64,000 nt of DNA from Papaver somniferum (GCF_003573695.1 NC_039359.1:73727292-73791291); one strand, 5' to 3'; positions 21,005-33,055 are shown, numbered from the stretch's first letter. The notes: a model not told the origin generated them from the sequence alone. Made by a program: numbers and translations.

Positions 21005-23795
21005 TGAAAAGACGAGGGTACTCAAATACACCACAATCTTTTATTTATCCACCTATAAGTCCTCTACCGAAAGTGACTGTTTATGGACTGAGTCGAGACA
21101 ATACAACGAATCGGTTCACACTTCGTGTGATCGTCTATGGACAAGAGATCGAGACAATACGACAACAAGATAACTTGTGTGATTGACTATGGATACAAGA
21201 TCGAGACAATACAACAATGAAGTATGATACTTGATAATAGGTTCGGACTCAACCAAACTCTATAGGATCACTATCAAGTATATTCGGAATTAACGTTTGT
21301 GTATTTTACTTCTAATTATAATAAAACAATTATAATTGCGGAATAGAAAAGTAAAAGACACAACAATATTTTGTTAATGAGGAAACCGCAAATGCAGAAA
21401 ACCACGGGACGTAGTCCAGAATTGAATACTCTCAGAATTAAGCCATTATACAAAATCAACACTAACTTCGTATAGTTGAGACCAAGCAACTAAACCTAAA
21501 CCTATAGTTCACCTAGTTTCTTCAGTATCCCTGCGGTTCCGACATTCAATAAGTGGATGCACTGGAACAATTCCTTTGGATCATATTCCAAACAGTAAAG
21601 GAAAAACAAATCCGTTTGGTAACAACTCTATCGGTTATTTCCAATAAATATATCTCAGGTCATACGCAAAGGCTCTTCTGGTTAACCCAATAAACTCCTT
21701 TGCCTGTTTAGATCAATCCAATCTTCAATTACCGAAGTAATAAGATCCGGATTTGTAACAATCAAATAGAACTCAAGAGATCTACTACTGCTACCGATCT
21801 CACGCAACTAATCAATCGAATAAATCCGATATTAGTTTAATCCCAGCCGATCAAGTTTTTGTGCACCAAAGATATATAACTCAAATCAGAAATCTTCTTT
21901 GTCTTTAAATCTTTTTAGATATTCAATAAATGCCTGCACAACACAACTTGAATCTCTTGTGATCAATAACGCACAAAACGGAGTCTGTTAACAATGGATT
22001 ATCCCAAGACGTTTTTAGATCTACAAACAGTTCTTAAGATCTCGTCGACACTTCGATCTAGTTTGAGTGAATCTTATATCAGAAGAGAAGATTCTCAAGA
22101 ATAAACAAAATAGGTGCAATCAAAGTTCAACAAACGTTATCCAATCAAATCAATCGAAAACTAATAATAATATGCAATTATCTAGTTTTCCACCAACGGT
22201 ACTCGTAGAGCTTATTGATCCCGCAGAAGTCTTTAAACGAGCGGTCATAAGAGATTTTGCCTAATTAAGGTACTTTCCTCTCCGGATAGACGGCTCCACC
22301 AGTAACAACACAACTAGGTAGTTTTGCTTGCTCTTAGGATATTAGTTTGCTCGAAATGCAAACATAGGTATTTATAGACCAAGGAAGTTTGGACACCAAG
22401 GAATTTCCAAAACCGAAATATTCTTAAGATATGCAATATATTTTCAAATCGGTTTTTCATAATTCCTGGAAATGCTTTGTCCAAATATTACCGAAATCTC
22501 AACTAGAAAATCTCAATCAGTAAATGCACAATACCATTTTTTATTCTCTAGAGAAAACTAATAACGTTAAGTAAAAGATTCTTAGCTTATTTTGGGTCCG
22601 GGATCTCCTTGAGTAAGTAAGGAATATCTTTGAACAATAAAAGGTAAGAATTACTACACATGTTCAAAGTATGTCGACATCTTTTCTGATGTAAATCCTC
22701 TTTCATACTTACAATCTTGGAACCGATTATACCGCACTTCCAAACGAGTTTAGAACTGTTGATCTGTATTCCAAGACAACTATGTGATTGGTCAAATATC
22801 AACACACTAATCATGGGTTTACGGTTTTACCGAACACAAGGATCGGTTCTACCTCCATATGGTTACTGGGACCGGTTACATCAGTTACCTGGGTCAGTTA
22901 CATCAATTACCAGGACCGGTTACCATATTCTCACGGTATTACTTGTGATAGGTTGCACAAGTCACTAGGATCGGTTACACCAATTACTAGGACCGGTTAC
23001 ACCAATTACAAGGATCAATTACACATCTCTTTTGTGATCGGTCACACCAATTACAGATATCGATTATACCTTCTTAGGTGATTAATTAGGACCAGTTACA
23101 CTAATAAAATTCATACCAATACATAAGTCAGGCACTGTGACTAGTTTTACCAAGATGCATAACAAGTTATGATCGGTTCTACTAACTCACACATATTGGT
23201 AATCCAAAGATACGCAATAAATAACAATACCAATAAGCCTAGTGATTTCCCTTTCTATCCATAAAACAAGTTTATGAATGTACTTCCTTTAAACACATGT
23301 AAATATTGTTTCCTAGAATGAAATCTTCACTTTTACCCATACACATAATCACAATAGCATTCAAACGATTATGTCGATGTCTTATATACGAAGTTCAAAA
23401 GATAAGCGTTATACTTCGTATTCTATTACTTAATACTATGATCATATGATCATGTCCTACTACTAGAGTATAATCATTCACAGCTTCGCAGTTATGTTTT
23501 CAATATAGCACGACTTGAAAGATACGTTAGGAATGAAACAGTTCAAATCAAAATATTCTTAACCTCAAGAGGAAGGATGATGTTGTCGTTGTATCTCTTT
23601 ACTTCTTCACATTCTTTCAAGTCTTCGAGTAATACTTGTATGTCTCATAATCCTAGACTTTCTAGTCTAACCTATACGAAGTTGTCTCTAGTACATAATC
23701 AAGCGACTCTTTAAATGAGTTTTGATTCACTAAAATATGACAACGAAACTTGACATACCAACGCTTGGTGGGTTCAACCGAGCTATGCTCTAACA
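21005..23795 (-). mobile_element. LTR-like element (probable solo LTR) inside LINE
   Basis: On the minus strand this 2.79 kb element begins TGTTAGAGCATAGCTCGGTT and ends CGTCTTTTCA, with TG...CA ends. It has no internal coding capacity and a TATA-like CTATAAATAC near 22372. The flanks are GGGCC on the left and GGGTT on the right, consistent with a mutated 5-bp duplication. A second copy with the same ends occurs at 59184-61634. Both copies share a central block containing 'gaggaaaccgcaaatgcag'. It could instead be a large non-autonomous LTR element, but a solo LTR is simpler. Confidence 0.8.
22830..23110. repeat. Minisatellite of CCGGTTACA motifs in the LTR
   Basis: There are about ten imperfect copies of a motif of the form GGRYCGGTTACANCAATTAC, roughly 20-25 bp apart. 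The array is missing from the equivalent part of the second copy at 59184-61634, which has a different repeat there. A fragment of this array, reverse-complemented, appears at 34715-35155. Confidence 0.75.
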
Positions 23796-24569
23796 GGGTT
23801 ACCCTGTCTTAAACTCCTTGAATTAGTGAAAATTGGGCATGAGGATCCATTTAGAAGAATGGAAAAAGATGTGGTGGAAATGCACTGAAAAATGAGGTTT
23901 ACCCAATTATCACTAAAACCAAAGGAAGATAAAAAAAAATGTAATAAAGGAATACTCGATTCTATCAAAGGCTTTTGAAAGATCAATCTTGAGAACTAAA
24001 AAACCTTTTTTTGTTTTGGCTGTTTCATCGAGTGTAAAAGCTCATGTGCTATGATAATTTATCTATAATTTGTCTTCCTGGTAAAAAGGCAGATTGGTTT
24101 GGTGATATTATCCTATTTAAAATTGGTTTTAATCTATTGGCTAGGATTTGGATATGAGATTATTAATTGTGTTACTGGGGCTGATAGGACTAAAATCCGC
24201 CGGAGTCTGAGGTGTTGAGGTTTTTGGGATGAGAGTAATGAAAGAGTGATTGAAATCTTTATCCATAATCCTTGTTCCAGAAAAATCTCGCGTGGATCTT
24301 ATTATATCTGGTCCCAAGATATCCCAATTAGATCTAGAAAAGCCCGGTTGAAATTCGCTCGGGCCTGGAGCACACCAAGGATTCATGTTGGACAAAGTTG
24401 ACCAAATTTCTTCTTTGGATGGAATTTGAGTTAAAGCTGTGTTTTCCAAGTCTGAAATACAAGGTTTGGTTATTTCTGAAAGGTCAACATTGTAACTGGT
24501 CAATTGAGAAGTTCCAATTTGGGTGAAATGGTTGATTAACAGAGAGATTTGGTCTCTATCAGAAATCAA
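23796..24569 (-). pseudogene. LINE reverse transcriptase, N-terminal part
   Basis: The segment 24569-24141 encodes the characteristic plant LINE stretch around IPSKEEIWSTLSNMNPW and DFNHSFITLIPK. The segment 23986-23796 encodes GFSDNWVNLIFQCIS and ends in RSLRQGNP. Sequence upstream to about 24720 still matches the family (FHAFASNRKK) but contains a stop. The reading is cut at 23796 by the LTR insertion. Confidence 0.85.
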
Positions 24570-24720
24570 GAGACCTTATGGTTCTCTAAGAGATCGTATT
24601 GCATTGATTTTCTTCCTATTTGAGGCAAAGGCATGAAAATATTTCGTGTTTTGATTATATTCTTTAAAGAGACAGTCGACTAGTTGTTGACCCATGATGT
24701 TATGTAGACTGTTAATCAGG

Positions 24721-26396
24721 ATTTTTATCGACTATGCCACCGTCTCCTGTCAAATTAGGGAATACCTACTGGTCGTATGACTAGATGCATTCATTATTTA
24801 CCTATAAAGACTCTGTGTCTATGTGTATCTTTTCTTAATTGAATAAAAAAAAACACACACTTAACCTAGACCTATACTTGAGTGTTAAAAGTAGTTGTGT
24901 AATTATTTTCTTCATTTTCCTTACGTGGTCTTCATGGATGAAATTTTGATTATCCATAAAAAGATTAATTAAAAAAAATCAAATATCTTAAGTTTAATTT
25001 TAACAAACTAATCTAGTAACTAATTTATCTTAACAAACTAATCAATCATATTAACAACTAATTAATTAAGAGTAATTCTGTCATTACAAAATATATTTGG
25101 ATTAGGGGTTTTCAATAATACTTCATAATATATTTATTTTGTGTATCCTCTCGTTTGTGGAGACATCCCAAATATGAGTTTTTTTCTTTACTATTTTGAG
25201 CAAAACTATTAAAACTTTGAATGTTCGATAATTTTCTTTTTGAGTTTTGAATGTTATATGAAAATCTTGAGAAGAGCCGTATAGAAATTAGTATGATATT
25301 TAGGCCATGTCGTACGAAGAATTTGTAGACGTTAGGATGACACAAAAACAAGAAACAAAATATTAAAATTAAAAGAAAAACCAAGCAGAGGCTGAATTCT
25401 AGTTTAAACCCATTGTTGTGCTAGATGTATACCTTGGATTATACATCCTGAGTCTACTCTGATGTTTGTTTGAATGAACTAATGTTTTTTTTTTTTCATT
25501 TTTTTTAAAATTTTTATTTCTTTGATGAATTTCATCACAATCATCGGAAAATTTGTGAGTCAATTGTTTTATGAGGAAATAATAGTCTCAAGCATAGTTT
25601 TTAAAACGTGAAGCGAAGCATGACTTATTTTTCATTTTTAAGAATCGATACCTATGTTAAATCGTGGATTCATGGTTGATGTTTGAATCAGGTGGTTTCC
25701 TATAAATAATATTATTTTTTATTATTAAGTTACATATTTTTAATATGATTCAGCTAAGAAGATAATGTATTTATATAATTTAATATAAGTAAGCTAAAAG
25801 GTTGTAGCATATAGTAATTTAATTTAAGCTAGTCTAGCTGAGTTGAGTGGCAGGTGAGAGGGACTTAGTCAACGATCTAATAACTATAAAAATCTCACAA
25901 TCCATGTTGGATACTTAGATTCACTTTCATTTCCCGATTCAGAGCGTTTTGAAAAAAATTTTGAGGCGACTTGTATGAGTTGAAATGTGACTCGTGTGCT
26001 TTTAAAACCATAGTCTCAAGGTCATCATTCGAAACTTCTCTTGACCTAAATTTATTGTTTTATTATTTTTTGTACCTTTTCATATTTAGAATCTTGCTCT
26101 TTACCCTCAACTTCTCCAAAAGAATAAACAAACTCCTTAAAAAACATAGAACATCTTCAATTCTTTTTTACTTGTTTCATACGAATTAGGTATGCAAATT
26201 TTATGGTAACTAGTTCTCTACCATCTTAAAATAGAAATCATACAATGATGAAGTGACGACCTAATGATTTCTTAGAAATCAAATTTTACTTCCATTCCAA
26301 GTATCTATTCTTTTGTTAAGGTTAGGGCCAGGTCTGGGCCTCTATTACAACCCCTTTTCACCGACTTACCAAATCTAGGAATTTCTTGACTTTAAG
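24721..26396. other. A/T-rich intergenic region, nothing recognised
   Basis: It is A/T-rich with runs of poly(T) and short open frames without any recognisable motif. No RNA gene or clear transposon end was found. Confidence 0.5.
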
Positions 26397-26535
26397 GTTC
26401 TCAAGTTGAGGTTTCCATATATATATATATATATATAAGAAACTCTGATTGGTGTCTCTTTTAATAAAGTCTTACCACATCTAACTAGATGGCTTTAAAT
26501 TTGTGTATCATGGCGGAGGAGCCCATACATGCATC
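26397..26535 (+). pseudogene. Fragment of SMC5 5' region (leader plus first codons)
   Basis: This stretch aligns with 51913-52033 upstream of the SMC5 copy. Both share 'aagttgaggttycc', an A/T-rich 'tatatat', 'gaaactc', a CTTT-rich leader, and an exact 22-bp match ending in the start codon and the first four codons (ATG GCG GAG GAG CCC; ATG at 26510). Homology stops right after the fifth codon. It is a truncated duplicate of the promoter-proximal part of SMC5, without the gene. Confidence 0.75.
26413..26438. repeat. (TA)n microsatellite
   Basis: A run of about eleven TA dinucleotides lies inside the SMC5-like leader fragment. The corresponding place at 51920 has only TATATAT. Confidence 0.9.
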
Positions 26536-26640
26536 TTTGACTCAAACAATGATAACATTTTTATTTAGTTGCCGAAATTTTAAATTAGCAGGTTACCTAT
26601 GTTCACATGCACTAAAAGTTGTATAAATAAATAATTTCAG

Positions 26641-27438
26641 GAGTGTTCCCAGTCAATATATATTGAAGATGTGGACAAAAGATGTTAAATCCAGTTGTAC
26701 AAGAGCTGGTGCAAATTCTAGAGACGGAAGATTCAAAGAAGATATAGTTAGGCGTTACAAAGAGTTATGCAAATTGCATATTCAACTGGCAACAAGAGCA
26801 GCAGAATCTGAAAAATTATATGGAATTGCTTTATCAGGTCTCAATAACACATTAAAAGATGTTGACAGACAGAATGTTGAAAGGACTAAGGCTTAGTTTG
26901 GTAATTCGAATAAGGTGGGACAAATTTTGGTCATTTAATAATATAATAGGGATATAAAAGAGATATCATGCATTCGAATAAGGTGGGACCAAAACTTATG
27001 CTTTTAGAACTTTTAAAAGCTCCTCTCCCCCAACTTTTAAAAGTTGGGAGATTTTGGAAGTACTTTGAAAATATTTTACCATACACTAACATGAAAAATA
27101 AAAGCATTACCAAACCCAGCCTAAGTATTCAGAAAATTTCAAAGGATGATGAAATCTTGTTGGAAGTTAACAATGTGTCTAGCCTTGAAGAAGTTGCCAA
27201 TGATGATAAAAGTAAGGTAAAAGAAACTAAAACCAAGGAGCAAACAATTGATAACAATGATGATAATATAAAGGTAAAAGGAATTAAAATAAAGGAGAAA
27301 ACAGTTGATACCATCTCTGTCAAACCTAAGTCGGGTTTGGATAAAATTATAAAAAAAAAAGACCATGCAAAATGGAAGATCCTCCAAACAACACTGAGTC
27401 CGCAGATGATACTAACACCCAAAGCCAGCTCTCAATAA
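26641..27438 (+). pseudogene. FAR1-related sequence (FRS) 3' exon fragment
   Basis: After an AG acceptor at 26639-26640 the plus strand reads VPSQYILKMWTKDVKS, the stretch that follows the SWIM zinc finger in FHY3/FAR1-related proteins. A helical segment RYKELCKLHIQLATRAAESE follows. The frame then meets a MITE (26890-27121) that supplies a stop codon. Beyond the MITE, 27122-27438 reads on as a Lys-rich C-terminal tail (VKPKSGLDKIIKKKDH) in a frame shifted by one. FRS proteins derive from MULE transposases and act in light signalling. Upstream DNA-binding and transposase domains are missing, so this is a fragment. Confidence 0.72.
26890..27121. mobile_element. Tourist-like (PIF/Harbinger) MITE
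   Basis: The 232-bp element has inverted ends GGCTTAGTTTGGTAAT and the complement of ATTACCAAACCCAGCC (14 of 16 matching) and is flanked by TAA on both sides (26887-26889 and 27122-27124). The 3-bp TAA/TTA duplication is typical of PIF/Harbinger-derived Tourist elements. It sits in the FRS coding fragment and introduces the stop codon. Confidence 0.88.
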
Positions 27439-27808
27439 TTCCTCACATTGCACATCTATTTTCTTTTTGTAGAAGTATCCATTTGGAATACTATTAATCT
27501 TTCCCTTATAATAAAAATGGGGAACTTGGGTATGCCTCTATATGAAGGACCATTTACAGCAATTGGTTCCATTGTTATACACGTTCCGGGGAGTGGATGA
27601 TCTAGTCATATATAGTTTTTTTTTCTTTTGGTATCGCACTTGTCAACATGTGCAACTTCTGTCGTAAGCATGAATCTTTATTTTTATTAGCATGTTATGT
27701 AGTTGACATCTATGTAAAATCACTTTGTTATCTACCTAATGTTGCAATTATTAATCATTACTTACTTCAAACTCTAGAAACACAGTGTTCTCTCTGCGAC
27801 CATGTATA
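27439..27808. other. Intergenic spacer up to the copia target site
   Basis: No gene is visible. It ends in GTATA (27804-27808), the left copy of the copia target-site duplication. Confidence 0.6.
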
Positions 27809-27997
27809 ACACAAACTTTGTGTCTGCAATACTGAATATTATTGATCAAAAGATGATATTACAAACTCCAACTGTTGAGGTATTTCTATTTACAAAGGAT
27901 TGATCTTCAAGTATTCTTAGGCTATAAGTATTCTTGTTCTAAAAATGTAGTAGCCTATTTATGGTAACAATATGTTTACAGACTCAATATCTCAACA
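27809..27997 (-). repeat. Copia 3' LTR (189 bp)
   Basis: In element sense it starts TGTTGAGATATTGAGTC and ends AAAGTTTGTGT. The body matches the two halves of the 5' LTR at 46023-46113 and 50984-51068. A polypurine tract (AAGGGGAG, 28005-27998) precedes it, and GTATA follows on the plus-strand left side. Confidence 0.85.
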
Positions 27998-27999
27998 CT

Positions 28000-28756
28000 C
28001 CCCTTCGAGGTGGTGCATAGACGTCTGATATGCCAAGCTTGACAACAGAATTATGAAATGATTAGCTTGATACTTCCTTAGTCAACACATCTGCCAATTT
28101 TCAGCAGAACAGACAAATGGTACTTCAATAACTTTATCTTTTATCTTCTCGTAAATAAATTCCGATCAATCTCAACATGCTTTGTTCGATCATGTTGAAC
28201 AAGATTCTGTGCAATATTAATTGCTGATTGATTATCAAAAAATAGTTTCATAGGAACTTCCACGATAAGATGTTTAAGCCAAAGTAGTTTACATATTCCT
28301 TTGACCATTGCTCTATACTCAGCCTTTGCACTAGACAAAGAAACAACCTTTTGCTTTTTACTTTTATAAGTAACAAGGTTACCTCCTACAAATGTGAAAT
28401 AACCTGTAGTTGATCTTCTTTTATCACCTTGTCCACCTCAATCCGAGTCAGTATAACATGAAACATTCAGATTTCCATGGTTTGAAAACATCAAACCTCT
28501 TCCAGGTGCAGACTTTAAATACCTAAGTATTCTCATGACATCATCCATATGTTGTTTACCGCTGCATAAGTACTATCAGACCTAGTATGAGAAAGACAAA
28601 TCAAATGCCTTATTAACCTTTAGTATGCTTCTTTATTAGTTGGAAATTGATCAGAATTGTCATCTAGTTTATGATTCTGTTCAATAGGAGAACTGATAGG
28701 CTGAGAACCTAGCATACCCGTTTCTTTTGTGACTACTCGTTTTCCCATAGTCTACG
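28000..28756 (-). pseudogene. Copia RT end and RNase H fragment
   Basis: Minus-strand translation gives KETGMLGSQPISSPIEQNH, then QFPTNKEAY, RHLICLSHTRSDSTYA, and the RNase H motif MSSAKAEYRAMVKGICKLLW at 28338-28141, ending near FDNQSAINIAQN and DRTKHVEID. Several stops interrupt it. It is the 3' part of the copia whose 5' part ends at 42566. Confidence 0.82.
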
Positions 28757-29800
28757 TAATGTATATATCTCAGAGAATCGGATACTAAGTAGTATTGATG
28801 CCTCTATTGAACTGATAATGCTAAGTAGTATAATATACTCAAGATCGCAATAATAACAAAGAACACGAATATAATGTAAAAGGAACTAAGTTATCATGAG
28901 ACACAAGAGATTACGTGGTTCGACTTTAGTCTACGTCCACGGGGTAATGAGTGATTGTTTTGTATTATATTATGATGGTTACAAAGATCTTAAATGCTTC
29001 CCAAAGTAATAGAGAGAACTCAAGTTGAAGTAAATACTTAAGTTCTAAACATTAAAGAGGTATAATCTTAAGACTAGATCTTCTCTCCTAGGTATTGAAT
29101 GTCCTTAATTATTTGTTGGTGAGGCTTGGTATTTATAGCCCCTTCTGCTCCAGGTATATTTTTGCTGTCTTTGGATCCGTCGTTTCCTGATATACCTTCC
29201 ATACCAACGGTACCTTCGTTCGCCGCGTGCTTTCTGCAGTCGAACTTTGCCATCTCAGCTGACCCACGTTCCTTCGGGAACTTCCCAACCTTAGTACAGA
29301 TTGTACCTTCGTTCATCGCCAGCCTCTGCCAATCTGGTACCGCCACATCATCTCTGTCCACGTTCTTTGATTATGCGTGTAGATAAGAGATTTGTGCATT
29401 TAATGCTGATTATATATGTCATCTACCTTTGTCCCTTCACCAGCTGCCTCCTCATAGACTAGGCTTTTACTATTTTCATCTTAGCCGTCGAGGTATCCCT
29501 TCTTGGGATAAGATAAAGCAGATCTACGAAGGTATCCTCTGTCGCTTGGATTTTTATGTATAGCGAGGGATACACAGTTATATTGTATGCGACCACTAAG
29601 ATCGTGAAACGTTCTCTACAGAATATTGGTATTCACAGTTTTCCCCTTTTCTTTCATATTTTACACGTACCGATTGGGTGGTCCCTACATGCCTTTTCAT
29701 GCAATAACTTCCCCTTGAATTTCGGGACATCCAAATTTTTGGATTCTCCAGCCGCCTATAAGAAGAGAATAAAGAGGAGGAATTTTCATTAACTCCTTTT
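28757..29800 (-). repeat. LTR-like region at the left end of the gypsy mosaic
   Basis: On the minus strand it has a promoter-like GGGGCTATAAATACC (near 29132) followed by a leader containing CCCCGTGGACGTAGAC and CCACGTAATCTCTTGTG, the usual look of the R-U5 part of plant gypsy LTRs, and it ends ...TATATACA at 28757. The right boundary is uncertain. It does not match the LTR at 42198-42565. Confidence 0.5.
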
Positions 29801-32431
29801 TCTTCCTCTCGAACTGTCGCTCTCTTTCTCTTTCAGAGATTTTCTCCTGCTGTCAACTGCTACTCTTTTTTTTGGTTCGCCAAGGCTCTGGTTCAATCAT
29901 TCGATTATCATATACAAGTAAGTGTCGCTCTGCTTCTTCTCTTCTCTTTTGGATTTTTGTTTTTGGGATCGTTCTTACTTCGGCTTTGGTTTAACTGCCT
30001 TTAATCTCCATTGATTTTATTGGATGACTGCATGCTTTATTTGAAGCTTTCGTTGTGTACCCCATGTTGTATGAGAGTTTGGGCTTGTCATCATGTCGTA
30101 TTTTGATGTTGATTCTGCCATGCTCGTTCTTTGTCTGCAACTTTATCCATGGTGGTGGATAATCTCTGATTTCTTCTTATGATGAGTTTAATTCTCCTTC
30201 CCTTGTTGGTTTAGTTAAACCCAAGCCCATAGTATGCTTGTTTTTTTGCCCCTAATTTGCTTTTGGAGTTGGCTGTGATTTCCGTCCGCCATTTTTGATG
30301 GAATGTTCTTCCTGCTGGTGTTAGGGATAATGAGGATCCCGAAGAAGGAACGAAGGCACTCTTCGTTTACTGATCCACCTCCATGGATGTACCATCCTAA
30401 TGCTACGCCATATCCGCCTCCTGAGGGAAGTGAGGTACCTGCCGGTACTGCAATGGATGTGATCCATGAGGCTGCTCCGGGCCAGTAGAGGAAGTTGTTG
30501 TTGAGGATCTTCCACCACCTCCTCCTCACTTTGAGCTTCAAAGGCTTCAACTTCGCTACAAGGATAGTTACGCTCACTTGTCCTTAGCTGAGATTGCAAA
30601 GTATTTTCTCCTCCATAAGTTTGATATCTCCTTTGTCGATGGTCCTGATGTTCTCACCGAATCCATGATCCAGGGTTTTCTTTATGATGAGAATACCCTC
30701 CTTATTAGTGTTGGTCAGTTGGCCGCACGTATGCTCCTCCCTTTGTTTAGTAGAAAGCGCTTTGTCTACCAGGGATGACCAGGTGAATAAGACTCAGGTC
30801 TGAGGAGTCATGAAGTATACTAGTAATTTCTGACGCGTCCTTCGCGAGTGTTGGTATAGTAGCAAAGGTAAGACAAATATGGAGTCTTATGACCACTTTG
30901 ATGAGGGGAGGTCTAAGCAAGAGGATTATACCCCTGCCAACTTCAATGTTACGTATGCTAATGATATTCAGAAGAGTAATCTTTTTCCTTGGAGTGTTGG
31001 CACTTGTCGTATCCATGTTACTGCCAAGCAAATCAGGGAGGGTAACAACCTTCGTCTGCTGAAGGAGATTTATAAGACTGGTTTGACTGTTATCCCATAT
31101 TCTGCTTGGCTATCTTTGCCTAAATCTGACCTCCTCCTTCTTGATCATTATGATCGTTGGTTCCGAATTCTCTTCGTGTGGTGGGTCCTTGGGCCTATGG
31201 TTTTACTACCGCTGATCCCCATGTTCCCCGTAGAGCTTTTTCTTTTCCTGAGAAGTATGATGGATATCAGCCTTGGGTTTTCAACCCTGCTGCTTCTCAT
31301 GAGGTAACCTTCGTTTTTCCTTGAAGACTTTTGATTTTATATCTTTGTTTGATATTCTGATATCTTTGGTCTGCAGTCTTCCCCTGCTTCTTCTGCTGGA
31401 ACTGCTCCAGGTTCTGCTGCTAGGACTGCTCAGGGCACTGCTGGTAATTCCGTAGCTACTAGGACTAGGAAGAGAAAGGATTCAGCTGAAGTAGTTGCAC
31501 AAACACCTTCGTAGGTAAGGATCATTGCCATACCTTTGTGTTTGTAGGTTCCTTAGTATCTTGCCCCTGATCCTTAGCTGACGCATGTGTTTTCCCACAG
31601 TCCTCCAAGAGAAAGGGCAATTTGAAGGCTGTTATTGATCTTGAGGCATCAGATGAGGATCCCAAGGTTGGTGAGGGGGTGATGGATGATGAAGATATGG
31701 AGGACGTTGAGGATACTGGCCTCAGCCCTCATTTGGATGATATTAAGGAAGATTTTTCCAAGGATAACCCCAGTCCTATCCATGCTGGCTCAGTGGAGGG
31801 TGAGAATCCCCTAGCTGGTGGTGATGTCCCGTTGATCAACCCTGTTAGTGTCCAAGATCCTGCCCCTACTTTGTCTCCAAAGGTGCCTTCGTTTTTTTCC
31901 CCTGGCGGAGCATTTCCTGTTGTCTCGGCTGCTACCGAGGCTGCTGTTGTAGCTTCCAAGAGTCTTACTTCGTCCCCTGCTACTTCGCTTCAATCAAGTG
32001 GTTCGTTTGCTAAGGTTGTTACCCAAGTGGTGAGGGTTAGTATTTCAGACTCTCGGCTGAAGAAGAAGGTTGTGATTTCACTTTCCAGCTTCTCCTTCAA
32101 TGCTACGCCGACCTCGTTAGGGAGTGCTCAGTCTGTTTCTGCTGCCCCTGTTAGTAAAGCTGTTGGACCTCCGCATTCGTCACCAGATTGGACCTACTGG
32201 GAAATCTTCCTTCTGCTGGTGATATGGACTTGGGTTGGTGCTCAAGATTTTTCTTCGGTTCCCAGCTCGTCCACAATGCCGTCTCTTCGTCGTGGTGAGG
32301 GATCAGTAATCGTGCCCCATGTTCGCTCTCAAGCGATCGATAGAGTTGTTATTGAGTCTAGCAAGGGTAAGCTTCCTGAGAACTTGAGCCTTGGTAGTTC
32401 TCAGGCAGAACGTGTTCAGTCTAACAAATAG
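29754..32431 (+). pseudogene. Antisense extra ORF of Tat gypsy element (gypsy-type transposase family)
   Basis: This gene lies on the strand opposite to gag-pol. A TATA-like CCTATAAGAAG near 29754 precedes a pyrimidine-rich leader. Likely introns run from 29917 to about 30320 (5' UTR), 31306-31377 and 31515-31601, each with GT-AG. Coding parts are MRIPKKERRHSSF (30330 onward), a domain with HKFDISFVDGPDVLTESM (30503-30778), a further part at 30879-31307, and an acidic, Ser/Pro-rich region at 31622-32431. The first domain resembles the putative gypsy-type transposon family known from antisense ORFs of Tat elements. Stops and frame changes after 30778 show decay. Its role in the element is not known. 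Confidence 0.6.
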
Positions 32432-33055
32432 GAACGCCATGCATGTTCAGTTCGCAGAGCGTTAAGAAGTAGATCAAGCGGCCCAAGAGGCCGGACGCCT
32501 AACATCCTCCATCCAGCATGCCTTAGATGATGCCGTCACAACTCGGTATGCTGCTAATTCACTTCTCATGGAATCCTCGTCAATACTGGCCACCATGCTA
32601 TGCGCGAGGAAAATGGATGGAAGTGGCGTGTGGCAGCAACTATAAACCATGCCATCGCCAATTGTCATTCACATTCCTCCAACCAGGACCCATGCGGCTT
32701 CTCGGGTATGTTCTATCCTTATCGGCTGTCTCGGCGCTCGTGAACTTGTCTTACCCCAGAGACGAGATTACGCATTTGCTGGTGTTAATATAAGAGGTAG
32801 AGGTATTATGGACCCTTAGGAGAGCTCGCCAAGACAGAGCGCGTAGGGAGTGCGACGAACACGAAGGTACCCTTACACTCGCTCGTAATGCGAGAGGTAA
32901 GGGAAAATTCAAGAAGGATATCCGTAGATTGATAAGTAAGGTCAACTGGAATTTGTCCCAAGCTGGTATTCTGTGTGATGAAGGGTGCTTGATGGCAGAA
33001 GTCGTGTACTTGGACATTGCCCGTTGTCGCGAACTAATAGTCGGCTAACATGCAT
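32432..33055 (+). pseudogene. Antisense-ORF C-terminal part, first copy
   Basis: Broken frames here encode charged, Arg/Ala-rich coiled-coil-like sequence (around 32820-32930) and end near 'cgttgtcgcgaactaatagt' before a stop at about 33048. The same layout and similar wording recur at 33840-34250, so the 3' part of the antisense gene is present twice. Frameshifts prevent a continuous reading. Confidence 0.45.

Larger units (their letters stand above)
19076..24720 (-). mobile_element. 5'-truncated L1-type LINE, split by an LTR element
   Basis: Reading leftwards, the element shows plant L1 domains in order. The RT N-terminal region with NPWCAPGP and FITLIPK lies at 24569-24141, followed by the motif GSSCPIFTNSRSLRQGNP near 23800. 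The catalytic FFADD lies near 20885, then QTINLQKSG-type RT thumb sequence (20860-20700), a zf-RVT region (about 19830-19500) and an RNase H domain (19476-19111). The endonuclease is missing, as expected for 5' truncation. Stops and frameshifts are scattered throughout, so it is dead. An LTR-like element at 21005-23795 interrupts it between QGNP and LSSYLF. Removing that element restores the reading CAG GGT AAC CCT CTA TCT TCA TAT, which confirms both junctions. Without the insert the remnant is about 2.85 kb. Confidence 0.9.

Noticed and set aside
22717..23081. Open frames rich in Gly/Tyr/Arg in the LTR
   Set aside because: They translate the CCGGTTACA minisatellite and appear in several frames.
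27809..27997. Copia LTR ending at GACACA to give canonical TG...CA
   Set aside because: The flanks would then not match; with the end at TTTGTGT both flanks are GTATA and the homology to the other LTR also continues to that point.
32474..33017. Minus-strand open frames within the antisense gene region
   Set aside because: Shadows of the degenerate plus-strand reading; no similarity to gypsy pol, which ends at 36219.
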